A DNA stretch of 51,498 bases. It comes from Agromyces sp. NDB4Y10. Its GTDB lineage: Bacteria; Actinomycetota; Actinomycetes; Actinomycetales; Microbacteriaceae. Under the pieces are notes generated by a model, which was not told the origin of the DNA, ran no database searches, and saw only the letters and a list, made by a program, of their open reading frames with translations. Positions 40,588 to 49,307 of the stretch are shown here, in pieces. The DNA lies in assembly GCF_001620055.1 (NCBI RefSeq), contig NZ_LQGY01000006.1, positions 1 through 51,498 on the forward strand, in the 5' to 3' direction. Position numbers and translations under genes: made by a program. Positions within the stretch are counted from its first letter, which is position 1, and every line of letters begins with the position of its first letter.

Positions 40588-41148
40588 ATGAGCGACGAGA
40601 AGACGACACGCACCGACGCCGGAGCCTCGGGAGCCGAGGACTCGACCACGATGCCCCCGACGCCGCCGATCGGCTCGGAATCGGTGACCGGGACGACCAC
40701 TTCGGGATCGTCGGGTCCGACCGGTCCGACGGGTTCGACGGGTTCGACGGGTTCGACGGGTTCGACGGGTTCGACGGGTTCGACGGGTTCGAAGGGTTTG
40801 TCGAAGGGTTTGAAGGGTTCGACCGCGGCGCCCGCCGGCCCCGGCGAGGACGTCGACAGCGGTGACCGCGAGGCCGTCGACTCGGTCGGCGCCCCGTCGG
40901 GCACGCCGATCGGCAAGGCGACGGATGCGGCGGCCGAAGCCGCCCGCACCGCGGCCGCGAAGCTTCGCGAGGCCGCCGACAGCGCCGACCTCGACAAGTT
41001 CGCCGAGGACGCCAAGCGCGTCACGGGCGAATGGTCGGAGAAGGTCAAGGAGGAGTACCGGCGCCGGCCCGGCGTCGTGATCGGCGCGGCGGTGGCGGGT
41101 CTCGTCGTCCTCGGCATCATCGCGCGAGCGCTCGGACGGCGTCGATGA
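40588..41148 (+). CDS. DUF883/YqjD-like tail-anchored protein with Gly-Ser-Thr repeat
   Basis: 186 residues. A disordered N-terminus (1-120) contains a Gly-Ser-Thr tract from a 9-bp minisatellite. An amphipathic Ala/Glu/Lys-rich helix follows (about 110-155), then 'EEYRRRPGVVIGAAVAGLVV' and 'LGIIARALGRRR', a single C-terminal membrane helix with basic end. The tail matches the ElaB/YqjD (DUF883) pattern of ribosome-associated inner-membrane proteins and resembles the protein at 41505. A GAAGGAG site precedes the ATG. The stop overlaps the next start (ATGA). Confidence 0.8.
   Translation: MSDEKTTRTDAGASGAEDSTTMPPTPPIGSESVTGTTTSGSSGPTGPTGSTGSTGSTGSTGSTGSTGSKGLSKGLKGSTAAPAGPGEDVDSGDREAVDSVGAPSGTPIGKATDAAAEAARTAAAKLREAADSADLDKFAEDAKRVTGEWSEKVKEEYRRRPGVVIGAAVAGLVVLGIIARALGRRR
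40732..40794 (+). repeat. 9-bp minisatellite (GGTTCGACG) in coding sequence
   Basis: Six perfect GGTTCGACG units (40732-40785) followed by a one-base variant GGTTCGAAG, then decayed copies through about 40820. In frame it encodes Gly-Ser-Thr. Unit size is a multiple of three, so slippage changes repeat number but never the frame. Confidence 0.95.
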
Positions 41149-41441
41149 GCGGCGACGGCCGGGCCGTCGACGGATCTGACGGCATGGGCGGCACGGACGG
41201 CACCGAGGGCACCGGCACCTCCACCGGCAGCACCGGGTCGTACGGTCGCCCGGGCAGCGCCTCGCCCGACCCCAAGCAGCCGGTGACGTCGATGGATACG
41301 GCCGCGGCGGACGGCGACGCCGAGGAGCACGACGACCCGGCGGCGCACGGCGGACCGGAGCTGCGCGAGCTGCCCACCACGGAGGACGGCGTCGTCGCCG
41401 ACGACGCCTCGAAGGACCACGGCGTCGGCGGACGCGCGTAG
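41145..41441 (+). CDS. Small acidic, Gly/Asp/Thr-rich protein, unknown function
   Basis: 98 residues, hydrophilic throughout and probably disordered, with no Cys, signal peptide or membrane segment. Composition is Gly/Ser/Thr-rich first ('GMGGTDGTEGTGTSTGSTGS') and Asp/Glu-rich later ('AAADGDAEEHDDPAAHGGPE'). The ATG overlaps the stop of the preceding gene by four bases, which is the main support that it is translated. It probably belongs to the same stress or envelope unit. No family recognised. Confidence 0.7.
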   Translation: MSGDGRAVDGSDGMGGTDGTEGTGTSTGSTGSYGRPGSASPDPKQPVTSMDTAAADGDAEEHDDPAAHGGPELRELPTTEDGVVADDASKDHGVGGRA

Positions 41442-41504
41442 CATGGCCGGATCACCACGCCGACCCCGGGTCGGCGTGAACGCTCCGATGGAAGGGACGG
41501 GTCC

Positions 41505-41870
41505 ATGACGGATGCGACGAACCAGCCGAGCGACGAGCTCGACAAGCGGGTGGAGGCGGCCGTCGACGAGGCCAAGACCGCGGCCGATCGGGCCGCACGC
41601 GAAGCCGACGCGTCGCTCGAGGCCATGCGGAACGCCGCGGCGGAGGCGGCGGAACGCGGGGCCGCGGCGCTCTCGGATGCGGCCAGCCAGGCGCGTGCGG
41701 TCGCGGTCGACGCGCTCGACGACGCCGAGGACCTCTTCGAGGACGCGTCGGACTGGCTCGAGGAGAAGTACCGCGAGAACCCCGCCCTCGTGCTCGGGGT
41801 GGCCGTCGCGGCGGGCATCGCGCTCCTCGTGGGCGTCGGCGCCATCGCGCGCGCGATCTTCCGGCGCTGA
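41505..41870 (+). CDS. DUF883/YqjD-like tail-anchored membrane protein
   Basis: 121 residues. A long amphipathic Ala/Glu/Asp-rich helix (about 10-80) precedes 'EEKYRENPALVLGVAVAAGI' and 'ALLVGVGAIARAIFRR', a C-terminal membrane helix with basic end. The arrangement and the sequence around the helix match the protein at 40588, so they are diverged paralogues. By analogy with YqjD the N-terminal part may bind ribosomes or DNA at the membrane; unproven here. A GGAAGGGACGG site precedes the ATG. Confidence 0.82.
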   Translation: MTDATNQPSDELDKRVEAAVDEAKTAADRAAREADASLEAMRNAAAEAAERGAAALSDAASQARAVAVDALDDAEDLFEDASDWLEEKYRENPALVLGVAVAAGIALLVGVGAIARAIFRR

Positions 41871-41873
41871 TCC

Positions 41874-43178
41874 TCACCCGCCGACGGCAGGGCCCGGCAT
41901 CCCGTCGAGTGCGGCGATCCGGTCGAGCTCGCCCTGGAGCGCGTCGCCGAACACCCGCGCCGACACGGCGTCCGCGTCGCAGTGCACGGCGCAGTGGAGC
42001 CGCCCGTCGTACGACAGCGCCGACACCCCCAGGCGGACGTTGCCCTGGATGGGCGCGAGTGGCCACGCCCGCTCGAGCGGGGCGCCCGCGACGGCGAGCG
42101 GATGCCGCGGCCCCGGCACGTTCGTCACGAACATCGCGATCAGCCGCTGGTACCGCACCAGTCGGCGGAACAGCACGGTGCCGAACCGGGTACGGGTGAG
42201 CTCGTAGGACCCGCGCGACCGCGCGTCCGCCTTCCGCGCCCGAGTCAGGTCGGCGATCCGCCGCACCCTCGTCGACGGGTCCGGTTCTCCGGTCGGCAGG
42301 GGGACGAGCATGACGCCCACGGCGTTGCCGGACCGACCCCGGTCGGCGAGCGCGACCGGCACGCTCGCGGGAACGGCGGGCGGCACCGGCTCGCCGCGCT
42401 CCCGCAGCGCGGCTTCCGCCGCCGCGACCGCCGCCGCCAGGAGCGCATCGTTCACGGTGCCCCCGGCGGTTGCGGCGCCGCGCGCGAGCGCGTCGAGCGA
42501 TGCGTCGACGAACGCGACGCCGCGTCGCGGCCCGATCCGCCCGAGCAGCACCGTCGGCGGCAGGACCGGCCGGAACACGGCGGTCGTCCGCTCCCACCCC
42601 GAGCCGAGCGTCCGCAACCGTTCGCGCAGGCTGCGACGCGGGCGCGGGGCCGTCGGCGACGCGGCCGGCGCGGCGGCATCCGTCGGCCCCTCACCCGCAC
42701 CGAGCAGCACCTCGACCAGCCGGACCGCGGCGATGCCGTCGGCGAGCGCGTGGTGGATGCGCAGCACGAGCCCGACCCGCGAGGGCGCCGCGCCGGGTAC
42801 CACGAGCAGCTCCCACAGGGGCCGGTCCATCGGCATCGGGGTGACCATGAGGCGCGCGCACAGGGCCTCGAAGCCCGCCGGACCGTCGACGGCGTCCAGG
42901 AGCCGGACGTGCCGGTCGAGGTCGACCGCGGTCTCGGCCCACACCAGGCGTCGACCCTCCCGGGCGACGCGCTGCGACAGCCGCGCCTCCCGCGGGAGGC
43001 GCGCGGCGAATCGGGTGCGCAGGACCGCGAGGTCGACCGTCCCGTCGGATGCGACGACGCCGCCCGGAGCCAGCAGGCCCGCCATGAGGAACGCGTTGAC
43101 CTGGTCCGGCGCGTCGATCACGATGTTCGACGCGTCGGCCGGTGAGAGCGGCTCGTGCCGCACGCCCACCTCCCCCAT
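41874..43178 (-). CDS. Wax ester synthase/diacylglycerol acyltransferase (WS/DGAT) family protein
   Basis: 434 residues. The acyltransferase motif HHxxxDG is present in 'VLRIHHALADGIAAVRLVE' (about 134-152). The C-terminal half has 'AMFVTNVPGPRHPLAVAGA', cut here to 'FVTNVPGPRHPLAV', and 'RLGVSALSYDGRLHCAVHCD', both typical of bacterial WS/DGAT. These enzymes make triacylglycerols or wax esters from acyl-CoA at the membrane for storage. Total length is slightly short for the family. TAGACT lies six bases before the ATG (leaderless). It ends 3 bp from the DUF883-like gene. Confidence 0.88.
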   Translation of the reverse strand: MGEVGVRHEPLSPADASNIVIDAPDQVNAFLMAGLLAPGGVVASDGTVDLAVLRTRFAARLPREARLSQRVAREGRRLVWAETAVDLDRHVRLLDAVDGPAGFEALCARLMVTPMPMDRPLWELLVVPGAAPSRVGLVLRIHHALADGIAAVRLVEVLLGAGEGPTDAAAPAASPTAPRPRRSLRERLRTLGSGWERTTAVFRPVLPPTVLLGRIGPRRGVAFVDASLDALARGAATAGGTVNDALLAAAVAAAEAALRERGEPVPPAVPASVPVALADRGRSGNAVGVMLVPLPTGEPDPSTRVRRIADLTRARKADARSRGSYELTRTRFGTVLFRRLVRYQRLIAMFVTNVPGPRHPLAVAGAPLERAWPLAPIQGNVRLGVSALSYDGRLHCAVHCDADAVSARVFGDALQGELDRIAALDGMPGPAVGG

Positions 43179-43268
43179 CGCCGCAGTCTACGACCGGCGA
43201 CGACCGGCGGGTCGGCGCCCGGTAGAATCGGAGCGACCCTCACCGTCCCCACCGAACGGAGCACCGCT

Positions 43269-43601
43269 GTGCCCACCATCGTCGTCGACGTGATGCCCAA
43301 GGCCGAACTGCTCGACCCCCAGGGGAAGGCCGTCGCCGGCGCCCTCGCCCGCACCGGGCACGGGTCGATCACCGGGGTCCGGGTGGGCAAGCGGTTCGAG
43401 CTCACCGTCGACGGACCGGTCGACGACGCGATCAAGGCCGAGGTGGCGGCGCTGGCCGAGAACGTGCTCTCGAACGCCGTCATCGAAGACGTGGTCGGCA
43501 TCCACTACGAGCAGTCGAACGCCGAGCTCGCGGCCGAGGCCGCCGATGCGGCATCCGCTCACCACGACGGGTACGAAGCGCCCGCGGGCGAGACCCACTG
43601 A
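43269..43601 (+). CDS. purS: Phosphoribosylformylglycinamidine synthase subunit PurS
   Basis: 110 residues from GTG 43269. '[20 protein letters not shown]' and '[13 protein letters not shown]' match PurS, the small bridging subunit of the PurSQL complex that channels ammonia from PurQ to PurL. The usual length is about 80-85; here the C-terminus carries an extra Ala/Glu/His-rich tail of about 25 residues. TAGAAT at 43223-43228 is a good -10 box 40 bases upstream. purQ follows 23 bp downstream. Confidence 0.94.
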   Translation: MPTIVVDVMPKAELLDPQGKAVAGALARTGHGSITGVRVGKRFELTVDGPVDDAIKAEVAALAENVLSNAVIEDVVGIHYEQSNAELAAEAADAASAHHDGYEAPAGETH

Positions 43602-43624
43602 CCGAGACCCACGGAGGCCCCCGC

Positions 43625-44323
43625 ATGCGCATCGGCGTCATCACGTTCCCCGGCTCGCTCGACGACCGCGACGCCCAGCGCGCGGTGCGCCTCGCGGGCG
43701 GCGAGCCCGTCGCGCTCTGGCACGGCTCGCACGACCTCGAGGGCGTCGACGCGCTCATCCTGCCCGGCGGGTTCAGCTACGGCGACTACCTCCGGTGCGG
43801 CGCGATCGCCTCGCTCAGCCCGATCATGACCGAGGTCGTCGACGCGGCGAACCGGGGCATGCCCGTGCTCGGCATCTGCAATGGCTTCCAGATGCTCACC
43901 GAGGCGCACCTGCTCGAGGGCGGACTCATCCGCAACGACCACGGCGCGTTCATCTGCCGCGATCAGGTGCTGCGCGTCGAGAACGACGACACCGCGTGGA
44001 CCACCGAGTTCGCGAAGGGCCAGGAGATCACCATCCCGCTGAAGAACGGCGAGGGCGGCTTCATCGCGTCGGAGGAGACGCTCGACCGGCTCGAGGGCGA
44101 GGGCCGCGTGGTGTTCCGCTACGTCGGCGTGAACCCCAACGGGTCGCTGCGCGACATCGCAGGCATCACGAACGAGCGCGGCAACGTGGTCGGCCTCATG
44201 CCGCACCCCGAGCACGCGGTCGAGCCCGGCTTCGGCCCCGACACCGCGGCCGCGATGCGGTCGGGCGTCGACGGGCTCGGGTTCTTCGCGAGCGTCGTGC
44301 GCCGCTCGCTCGTCGAGGCGTAG
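43625..44323 (+). CDS. purQ: Phosphoribosylformylglycinamidine synthase subunit PurQ
   Basis: 232 residues. This is the glutaminase subunit of FGAM synthase. Catalytic Cys is in '[14 protein letters not shown]' (about residue 85), and His/Glu are in '[13 protein letters not shown]'. '[18 protein letters not shown]' is the PurQ-specific segment. It is co-transcribed with purS. The operon ends here with two strong hairpins; purL, often the next gene, is absent from the window. Confidence 0.97.
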   Translation: MRIGVITFPGSLDDRDAQRAVRLAGGEPVALWHGSHDLEGVDALILPGGFSYGDYLRCGAIASLSPIMTEVVDAANRGMPVLGICNGFQMLTEAHLLEGGLIRNDHGAFICRDQVLRVENDDTAWTTEFAKGQEITIPLKNGEGGFIASEETLDRLEGEGRVVFRYVGVNPNGSLRDIAGITNERGNVVGLMPHPEHAVEPGFGPDTAAAMRSGVDGLGFFASVVRRSLVEA

Positions 44324-44379
44324 CCGCTCCGGCCTTCCCGCGGCGCGCCGCGCCCGCGACGCCGGACTCGTTCGCTCGC

Positions 44380-44425
44380 CGAGGGGACGCGACACGCCGC
44401 GGCCCTGCGGGCTCGCGTCCCCTCG
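44380..44425 (+). terminator. Terminator hairpin 1 after purSQ
   Basis: Perfect 13-bp arms CGAGGGGACGCGA (44380-44392) and TCGCGTCCCCTCG (44413-44425) with a 20-base loop that can form an inner stem. It is 57 bases after the purQ stop. Confidence 0.75.
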
Positions 44426-44457
44426 CGGCGCGTCGACGGCGCCCGCCGCGACCGACG

Positions 44458-44479
44458 CCCTTCCCGGAGACGGGAAGGG
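44458..44479. terminator. Terminator hairpin 2 after purSQ, with GNRA loop
   Basis: CCCTTCCCG-GAGA-CGGGAAGGG: 9-bp perfect stem closed by the stable GNRA-type tetraloop GAGA. It lies between the converging purQ and peptidase genes and probably terminates both. Confidence 0.75.
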
Positions 44480-44523
44480 GGCGAGGTGGCCGCCGGCCAC
44501 CCCGCCCCTCGTCGGACCGGGAC

Positions 44524-45672
44524 TCAGTACCCGATCGGGATGACGCCGGTGTCGGTCTGGTAGCCGGTGACGGGCGCGTGCGGGATCTCGTCCCAGCGCG
44601 CCGGGTCCTCCTGCTGCACCTCACCGGTGGCCATGCCGACCAGCAGCTCGGTCAGCGCCAGCACGTTCTGGCGGATCGACTTGCCGCGCGCCTTCTGGCC
44701 GAGGCTGCCGTCGCTCGTGTTGCCGCTGGTCTCGAAGAAGATCGCCGGGTTGCTGTGCCCCTCGGGGTTGAGCCCGTCGTGGTCGAGGCCGAGCATCATC
44801 GCCGACACGACGCCGCCCTTGATGTCGATCTCGAGGCTTCCGCCGACCTGGTAGCGGTCCATGTTGATGTAGCCGGCCTTCTGCAGCTCGTCGTAGACGT
44901 GCACGTGCATCTGGCGGGTGAGCACGTCGTACTCGCCGCCCTTGATGCCGGGCAGCGTCGGGCCGCCGGGCGCGAGCGAGATGCCGAGCGACAGGGTGAC
45001 GTCGTCGCCGGTTCCGTACTCGCGCTTGAGGCCCTGGTGGTGGATGTCGATGGCGAACGCCGGGTCGACCATGGTCCAGTACTCGTAGAACGCCTCGGAC
45101 TCGGCGGCCTCGAACTTGCCCACGCCCCAGTCGCGGTTGAGGTCGATCCGCTTCGACGTGCCGTCCTGCAGGACGGTCTGGCGGATGTTCATCTCCGAGC
45201 CGTCGGGGTTGTACATCGGGATCACGTGGAACGTGTACGTCTCGCGGAGGAGCTGCCAGTCTGCCGACCCGTTGGTGCCCATCTCCTTCAGCACGGCGAG
45301 CAGCGACTCGGTGCCGTACGGCTCGTTGCCGTGGATGCGGCCCTGCAGCCACACGTGCTCGTCGCCCTCGCCGACGGTCGCGACGTAGAGGTCGCGGCCC
45401 TGCTCGGAGGTCGACACGGCGGTGCCCACCTCGGCGAGGGTGAACACGTCGACGTCGAAGCGCGAGGTCTTCTCGAGTCGCTCGAGCTGGGTGATGAGGT
45501 CGTCGTAGGTGACGATGCTCGAGATGTTGGTGTTGCCCTCGGGCGACGGGAAGTTGGGCCCAGCGAGCGCGGGCCCGCCCGACGTGAACGGGATGGCGAC
45601 GGCGAACGCCGCGGCGGCGGCGATGGCGGTGGTGCGGCGGTGGCGGTGCGGTGGCTTCGGGCCGTAGGTCAT
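44524..45672 (-). CDS. Secreted zinc carboxypeptidase, M14 family
   Basis: 382 residues from ATG 45672, chosen because GGGGGAG lies six bases upstream (ATG 45687 adds five residues). The signal peptide ends near 'GPALA' (about 36). Zinc ligands are His and Glu in 'GRIHGNEPYGTES' and a His in 'AFAIDIHHQGLKR'; the catalytic Glu is in 'IFFETSGNTSDG'. 'MYNPDGSEMNIRQT' and 'DLNRDWG' complete the M14 pattern. It probably trims peptides outside the cell. The long distance between zinc ligands and its single-domain layout resemble M14 zinc peptidases of soil actinobacteria. Confidence 0.92.
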   Translation of the reverse strand: MTYGPKPPHRHRRTTAIAAAAAFAVAIPFTSGGPALAGPNFPSPEGNTNISSIVTYDDLITQLERLEKTSRFDVDVFTLAEVGTAVSTSEQGRDLYVATVGEGDEHVWLQGRIHGNEPYGTESLLAVLKEMGTNGSADWQLLRETYTFHVIPMYNPDGSEMNIRQTVLQDGTSKRIDLNRDWGVGKFEAAESEAFYEYWTMVDPAFAIDIHHQGLKREYGTGDDVTLSLGISLAPGGPTLPGIKGGEYDVLTRQMHVHVYDELQKAGYINMDRYQVGGSLEIDIKGGVVSAMMLGLDHDGLNPEGHSNPAIFFETSGNTSDGSLGQKARGKSIRQNVLALTELLVGMATGEVQQEDPARWDEIPHAPVTGYQTDTGVIPIGY

Positions 45673-45818
45673 CGGTGACTCCCCCATGGAACGGACGTGC
45701 CGGTGAAGGCGGCACGCGTCCTCGGGACGGCCATCCGGAAGAGGCTTTCCCAAGGACGTGGGCCCGAGCCTACGGACGTGGTCGGCATGGGGGCAAGAGA
45801 CGCGCGTCCGGAGTCGAC

Positions 45819-45863
45819 CGTCCGCTCCGCACCGATCGTCCAACAATCGGCGCGGAGCGGACG
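45819..45863 (-). terminator. Terminator hairpin after katA
   Basis: Outer arms CGTCCGCTCCGC (45819-45830) and GCGGAGCGGACG (45852-45863) pair over 12 bp, then one mismatch and an inner CCGAT/ATCGG stem with a 9-base loop. It starts 15 bases beyond the katA stop. Confidence 0.8.
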
Positions 45864-45878
45864 AACCGGGATCCGCGA

Positions 45879-47393
45879 CTAGGCCGCGGCGTCCTCGTCG
45901 GCGTCGGGCTGCTGCGGAGCCTCGGCGTTCACGCCCCGGGCGTACGCCTCGCGCAGCGAGGTGCCGAGCTCGGCGTCGACGTTCGTCCAGTACCGGAAGA
46001 ACCGCTCGCGGATCTCGTCGATCGTGATCGCGTGCGCCTGGCCCGACAGCGTCTCCAGGAAGCGCGCCTTCGCCTCCGCCGAGAACACGTCGCGGTAGAG
46101 GGTGCCGGCCTGGCCGAAGTCCGAGTCCTCGGCGCGCAGGGTGTACGCCGTGCGCACGAGCTCGCCGTCGGCCTCCCAGCCGCCCTCGCCCGCGATCGCG
46201 GCGTCGGCGACCGGTCCGCCGAACGAGTTCGGCGCGTACACCGGCGCGGTGGGCGCGTTGAAGTGGTAGCGCGCCGCGCCGTCCTGCGAGTAGTTGTGCA
46301 CGGATGCCGCGTGCGGCGCGTTCACCGGCAGCTGGTTGTAGTTCGTGCCCACCCGGTACCGCTGCGCGTCGGGGTAGCTGAAGACGCGCGCCATGAGCAT
46401 CTTGTCGGGGCTGATCGCGATGCCCGGCACGGTGTTCGCCGGCGAGAACGCGGCCTGCTCGATCTCGGCGAAGAAGTTCTGCGGGTTGCGGTCGAGCGTG
46501 AGCGTGCCCACCGGGATCAGCGGGTAGTCGCCGTGCGGCCACACCTTGGTGAGGTCGAACGGGTTGAAGCGGTAGGTCTTCGCGTCCTCGTACGGCATGA
46601 CCTGCACGTGCAGGTCCCACTTCGGGAACTCGCCGCGCTCGATGGCGTCGTAGAGGTCGCGGCGGTAGAAGTCGGCGTCGGCACCCGCGATGGCCTCGGC
46701 GGTCGGGGCATCCAGGTGGAGGTCGCCCTGCTGCGAGCGGAAGTGGTACTTGACCCAGAACTTCTCGCCGGCGGCGTTGATCCACTGGTAGGTGTGCGAG
46801 CCGTAGCCCTGCATCTCGCGCCACGACTTCGGCAGGCCGCGGTCGCCCATGAGGTAGGTGACCTGGTGGGCCGACTCGGGCGAGAGGGTCCAGAAGTCCC
46901 ACTGCATGTCGGCGTCGCGCAGGCCCGAGCCCGGCAGGCGCTTCTGCGAGTGGATGAAGTCGGGGAACTTGATGGCGTCGCGGATGAAGAACACCGGGGT
47001 GTTGTTGCCGACGATGTCGTAGTTGCCCTCGGTCGTGTAGAACTTCAGCGAGAAGCCGCGCACGTCGCGCCAGGTGTCGGGCGAGCCCTGCTCCCCGGCG
47101 ACGGACGAGAAGCGCAGGAGCGTCTCGACCTCGGTGCCAGGCTGGAAGAGCGCGGCGCGCGTGTAGGCGGACACGTCGTGGGTGACCTCGAACCGGCCGA
47201 ACGCGCCGCCGCCCTTCGCGTGGACGATGCGCTCCGGGATGCGCTCGCGGTTGAACTGCGCGAGCTTCTCGACGAGGTACCGGTCGTGCAGCACCGTGGC
47301 GCCGTCGGCGCCGACGGTGAGCGAGTGCGCGTCGCTCGCGACGGGCGTGCCCGTCTGCGTGGTCGTGACGGGCGGGTTCGCGGGGTTCGACAT
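45879..47393 (-). CDS. katA: Monofunctional heme catalase
   Basis: 504 residues. It degrades hydrogen peroxide. The distal His is in '[17 protein letters not shown]' (about 56-72), '[19 protein letters not shown]' carries the distal Asn, and the heme-ligand Tyr is in '[17 protein letters not shown]' (about 350-366). Length fits small-subunit clade 3 catalases. A purine-rich AGAGAAGGAC precedes the ATG. It lies 127 bp after the Fur-family gene in the same direction, the classic furA-katA peroxide-response unit. Confidence 0.97.
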   Translation of the reverse strand: MSNPANPPVTTTQTGTPVASDAHSLTVGADGATVLHDRYLVEKLAQFNRERIPERIVHAKGGGAFGRFEVTHDVSAYTRAALFQPGTEVETLLRFSSVAGEQGSPDTWRDVRGFSLKFYTTEGNYDIVGNNTPVFFIRDAIKFPDFIHSQKRLPGSGLRDADMQWDFWTLSPESAHQVTYLMGDRGLPKSWREMQGYGSHTYQWINAAGEKFWVKYHFRSQQGDLHLDAPTAEAIAGADADFYRRDLYDAIERGEFPKWDLHVQVMPYEDAKTYRFNPFDLTKVWPHGDYPLIPVGTLTLDRNPQNFFAEIEQAAFSPANTVPGIAISPDKMLMARVFSYPDAQRYRVGTNYNQLPVNAPHAASVHNYSQDGAARYHFNAPTAPVYAPNSFGGPVADAAIAGEGGWEADGELVRTAYTLRAEDSDFGQAGTLYRDVFSAEAKARFLETLSGQAHAITIDEIRERFFRYWTNVDAELGTSLREAYARGVNAEAPQQPDADEDAAA

Positions 47394-47462
47394 GTCGTCC
47401 TTCTCTCTTCGGTGAACGGATGCCGCGGCCGGGTCGGGACAGGACGTGCAGGCACGACGAGC

Positions 47463-47481
47463 ACCGCCCCGGTCGGGCGGT
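47463..47481 (-). terminator. Small hairpin in the furA-katA gap, possible attenuator
   Basis: ACCGCCC (47463-47469) and GGGCGGT (47475-47481) form a 7-bp stem with a 5-base loop. It could partially terminate furA transcripts and set the furA:katA ratio. No second promoter for katA was obvious. Confidence 0.45.
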
Positions 47482-47520
47482 CGGCGCGCAGGGGCGCCGG
47501 GGCGAGCGGATGCCGCCGGA

Positions 47521-47961
47521 CTAGCCGGTGGCCTCCCGCTGGCAGTCGGCGCAGAGGCCCCAGAAGGTGACCTCCGCGGTGTGGATGGCGAAGCCGCCCG
47601 CGGTGGACGGCACGAGGCAGGGCGCCTCGCCGACGACGCAGTCGACGTCGGCGACGGCGTGGCAGCGCGTGCACACCACGTGGTGGTGGTTGTCGCCGAT
47701 GCGGCTCTCGTAGAGGGCGGCAGAGCCGGCGGGCTCGATGCGGCGCAGGAGACCGGCGCCGTGCAGGGCGCCGAGCACGTTGTAGACCGACTGCAGCGGC
47801 GTGCCGGGCAGGGCGTCGACCACGCGGGCGTGCACCGCGTCGGCGTCGAGGTGCCCGTTGCCGGTGACGGCCTCGAGCACGGCCAGGCGCGGTGCGGTCA
47901 CCTTGAGCCCGGCGGCGCGCAGGTGCGCCTCGGCCTCGTCTCGGTGCATCGCGGTCGCCAT
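47521..47961 (-). CDS. furA: Fur family regulator (FurA/PerR-like)
   Basis: 146 residues. The winged helix covers about 10-85 ('[20 protein letters not shown]', '[20 protein letters not shown]'). The metal-binding C-terminal domain has '[19 protein letters not shown]' and a final '[12 protein letters not shown]', giving two CxxC pairs for structural zinc plus His ligands for iron. Gene order with katA indicates a peroxide sensor that represses both genes until oxidised. TAGGTT six bases before the ATG gives a leaderless promoter, with the Fur-type palindrome just upstream. Confidence 0.93.
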   Translation of the reverse strand: MATAMHRDEAEAHLRAAGLKVTAPRLAVLEAVTGNGHLDADAVHARVVDALPGTPLQSVYNVLGALHGAGLLRRIEPAGSAALYESRIGDNHHHVVCTRCHAVADVDCVVGEAPCLVPSTAGGFAIHTAEVTFWGLCADCQREATG

Positions 47962-47975
47962 GCCTCGAACCTAGC

Positions 47976-48002
47976 AGTTGTTTTGAATGGATCAAAACAA
48001 CT
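47976..48002 (-). promoter_or_regulatory. Fur/PerR box upstream of furA
   Basis: A perfect 11-5-11 palindrome: AGTTGTTTTGA (47976-47986), spacer ATGGA, TCAAAACAACT (47992-48002). It is strikingly A+T-rich in this G+C-rich sequence. On the minus strand it sits immediately upstream of the -10 hexamer (47973-47968), over the -35 region, so binding would block the promoter. Confidence 0.85.
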
Positions 48003-48021
48003 GAGGCATGCGCACCTCTGC

Positions 48022-49254
48022 TCAGCGACGGGCGCCGTCGGGGTCCTCGGCGCCGGGCTCGACGACCGGGATCGCAGCCGTGAACTCCGACGCGCGCTGC
48101 TCGCCCTCATCGCTGCCCGAGAAGAGCCCGGCGCGCTCGCGCGGCGCGGCGTCGTCGGGGCGTCGGGCCCGCGGCGCGGCATCCGCTCGCCCCTCGTCGG
48201 TCGTCGCCTCGCCGGCCTCGCCGAGGAGGACGCGCTGGCGGGGCAGCGCGTCGCGGTCCTGGTCGCGCACCCACTCCACGAGCTCCTCGCGCACGAGGCA
48301 GCGCAGGTCCCACAGGGCGGCCGAATCGGCCGCGCTGACCAGGACGCGCACGCGCACCAGCCCGCCGGTCGCCTCGGTGACCTGCAGCACCTTCGTGCGC
48401 CCGTCGAAGAGGTCGGTGCCGTCGAGCACGCGGTCGAGCTCCTCCCGCATGGCGTCGGTCGACACCCGCCAGTCGACGTCGAGCTCGACCGAGCCGATGA
48501 GCGCACTGCCGTACTTGGTCCAGTTCTGGAACGGCTTCGTCGTGAAGTAGGTGCACGGCAGCACGACCGTCCGCTCGTCCCAGGTCATCACCACGACGTA
48601 CGTGAGCGTGATCTCGCGGATGCGGCCCCACTCCCCCTCGACGACCACCACATCGTCGACGCGGATCGCCTCGGAGAACGCCAGCTGGACGCCCGCGAAC
48701 ACGTTCGCGAGCACCGACTGCGCCGCGAGACCGGCGACGATCGACGCGATGCCGGCCGAGGCCAGCAGGCTCGCGCCCACCGCGCGCACGCCGTCGAACG
48801 TGAGCAGGATCGCCCCCATCGCGACGAGCGCGACGACGACCACCACGAGCCGGCGGACGACCTGCAACTGCGTGTGCACCTTGCGGGCCACCCGGTTGTC
48901 GGCGACGCCCACGTCGTACCGGCGTTCGCCGACGTCGGCGAGGAAGAGCAGCACCTGCGCCACGAGCCACGCGCCGGCGCCGATGAGCGCGATGAGCACG
49001 GCGTGGTCGACGACCGGCCGCCACGGCTCGTCCGGGAAGGCGAGGGCGATCGCGATCGCGATGCCGCCGATGAGGAGCACCGTGCGGAACGGCCAGCGCG
49101 CCCGCCGAATCAGGATGTTCGCCGAACTGCGACGCCGCGCGACCGCACGCACCACGAGCGAGGCGATCGCCGAGACGACGAAGACGGATGCCGCGACCGC
49201 GAGCAGCGCGATCGCGAGGACGGCTCCGGGCGGCCAGGTGGCGGTGTCGGGCAT
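48022..49254 (-). CDS. Mechanosensitive ion channel, MscS family
   Basis: 410 residues. Four transmembrane helices: 'VLAIALLAVAASVFVVSAI' (about 13-31), one near 52-68, one near 77-98, and the pore-lining helix 'ASAGIASIVAGLAAQSVLAN' (about 159-178). The MscS beta domain follows with 'VVVVEGEWGRIREITLTYVV' and 'FQNWTKYGSALIGSVELDV', then a disordered charged tail. It opens under membrane tension to protect against osmotic down-shock. The ATG at 49254 is chosen for its GGAGGGAG site. It is divergent from the DUF2254 gene, 53 bp apart. Confidence 0.9.
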   Translation of the reverse strand: MPDTATWPPGAVLAIALLAVAASVFVVSAIASLVVRAVARRRSSANILIRRARWPFRTVLLIGGIAIAIALAFPDEPWRPVVDHAVLIALIGAGAWLVAQVLLFLADVGERRYDVGVADNRVARKVHTQLQVVRRLVVVVVALVAMGAILLTFDGVRAVGASLLASAGIASIVAGLAAQSVLANVFAGVQLAFSEAIRVDDVVVVEGEWGRIREITLTYVVVMTWDERTVVLPCTYFTTKPFQNWTKYGSALIGSVELDVDWRVSTDAMREELDRVLDGTDLFDGRTKVLQVTEATGGLVRVRVLVSAADSAALWDLRCLVREELVEWVRDQDRDALPRQRVLLGEAGEATTDEGRADAAPRARRPDDAAPRERAGLFSGSDEGEQRASEFTAAIPVVEPGAEDPDGARR

Positions 49255-49307
49255 GTGGAGACTCCCTCCGGTCGAGGCCCAGCGTAGGCTGCCGACGAGG
49301 GGGTGGC

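Noticed and set aside
43546..45678. Plus-strand 710-codon open frame across purQ and the peptidase
   Set aside because: It crosses two terminator hairpins and is antisense or out of frame to two clear genes.
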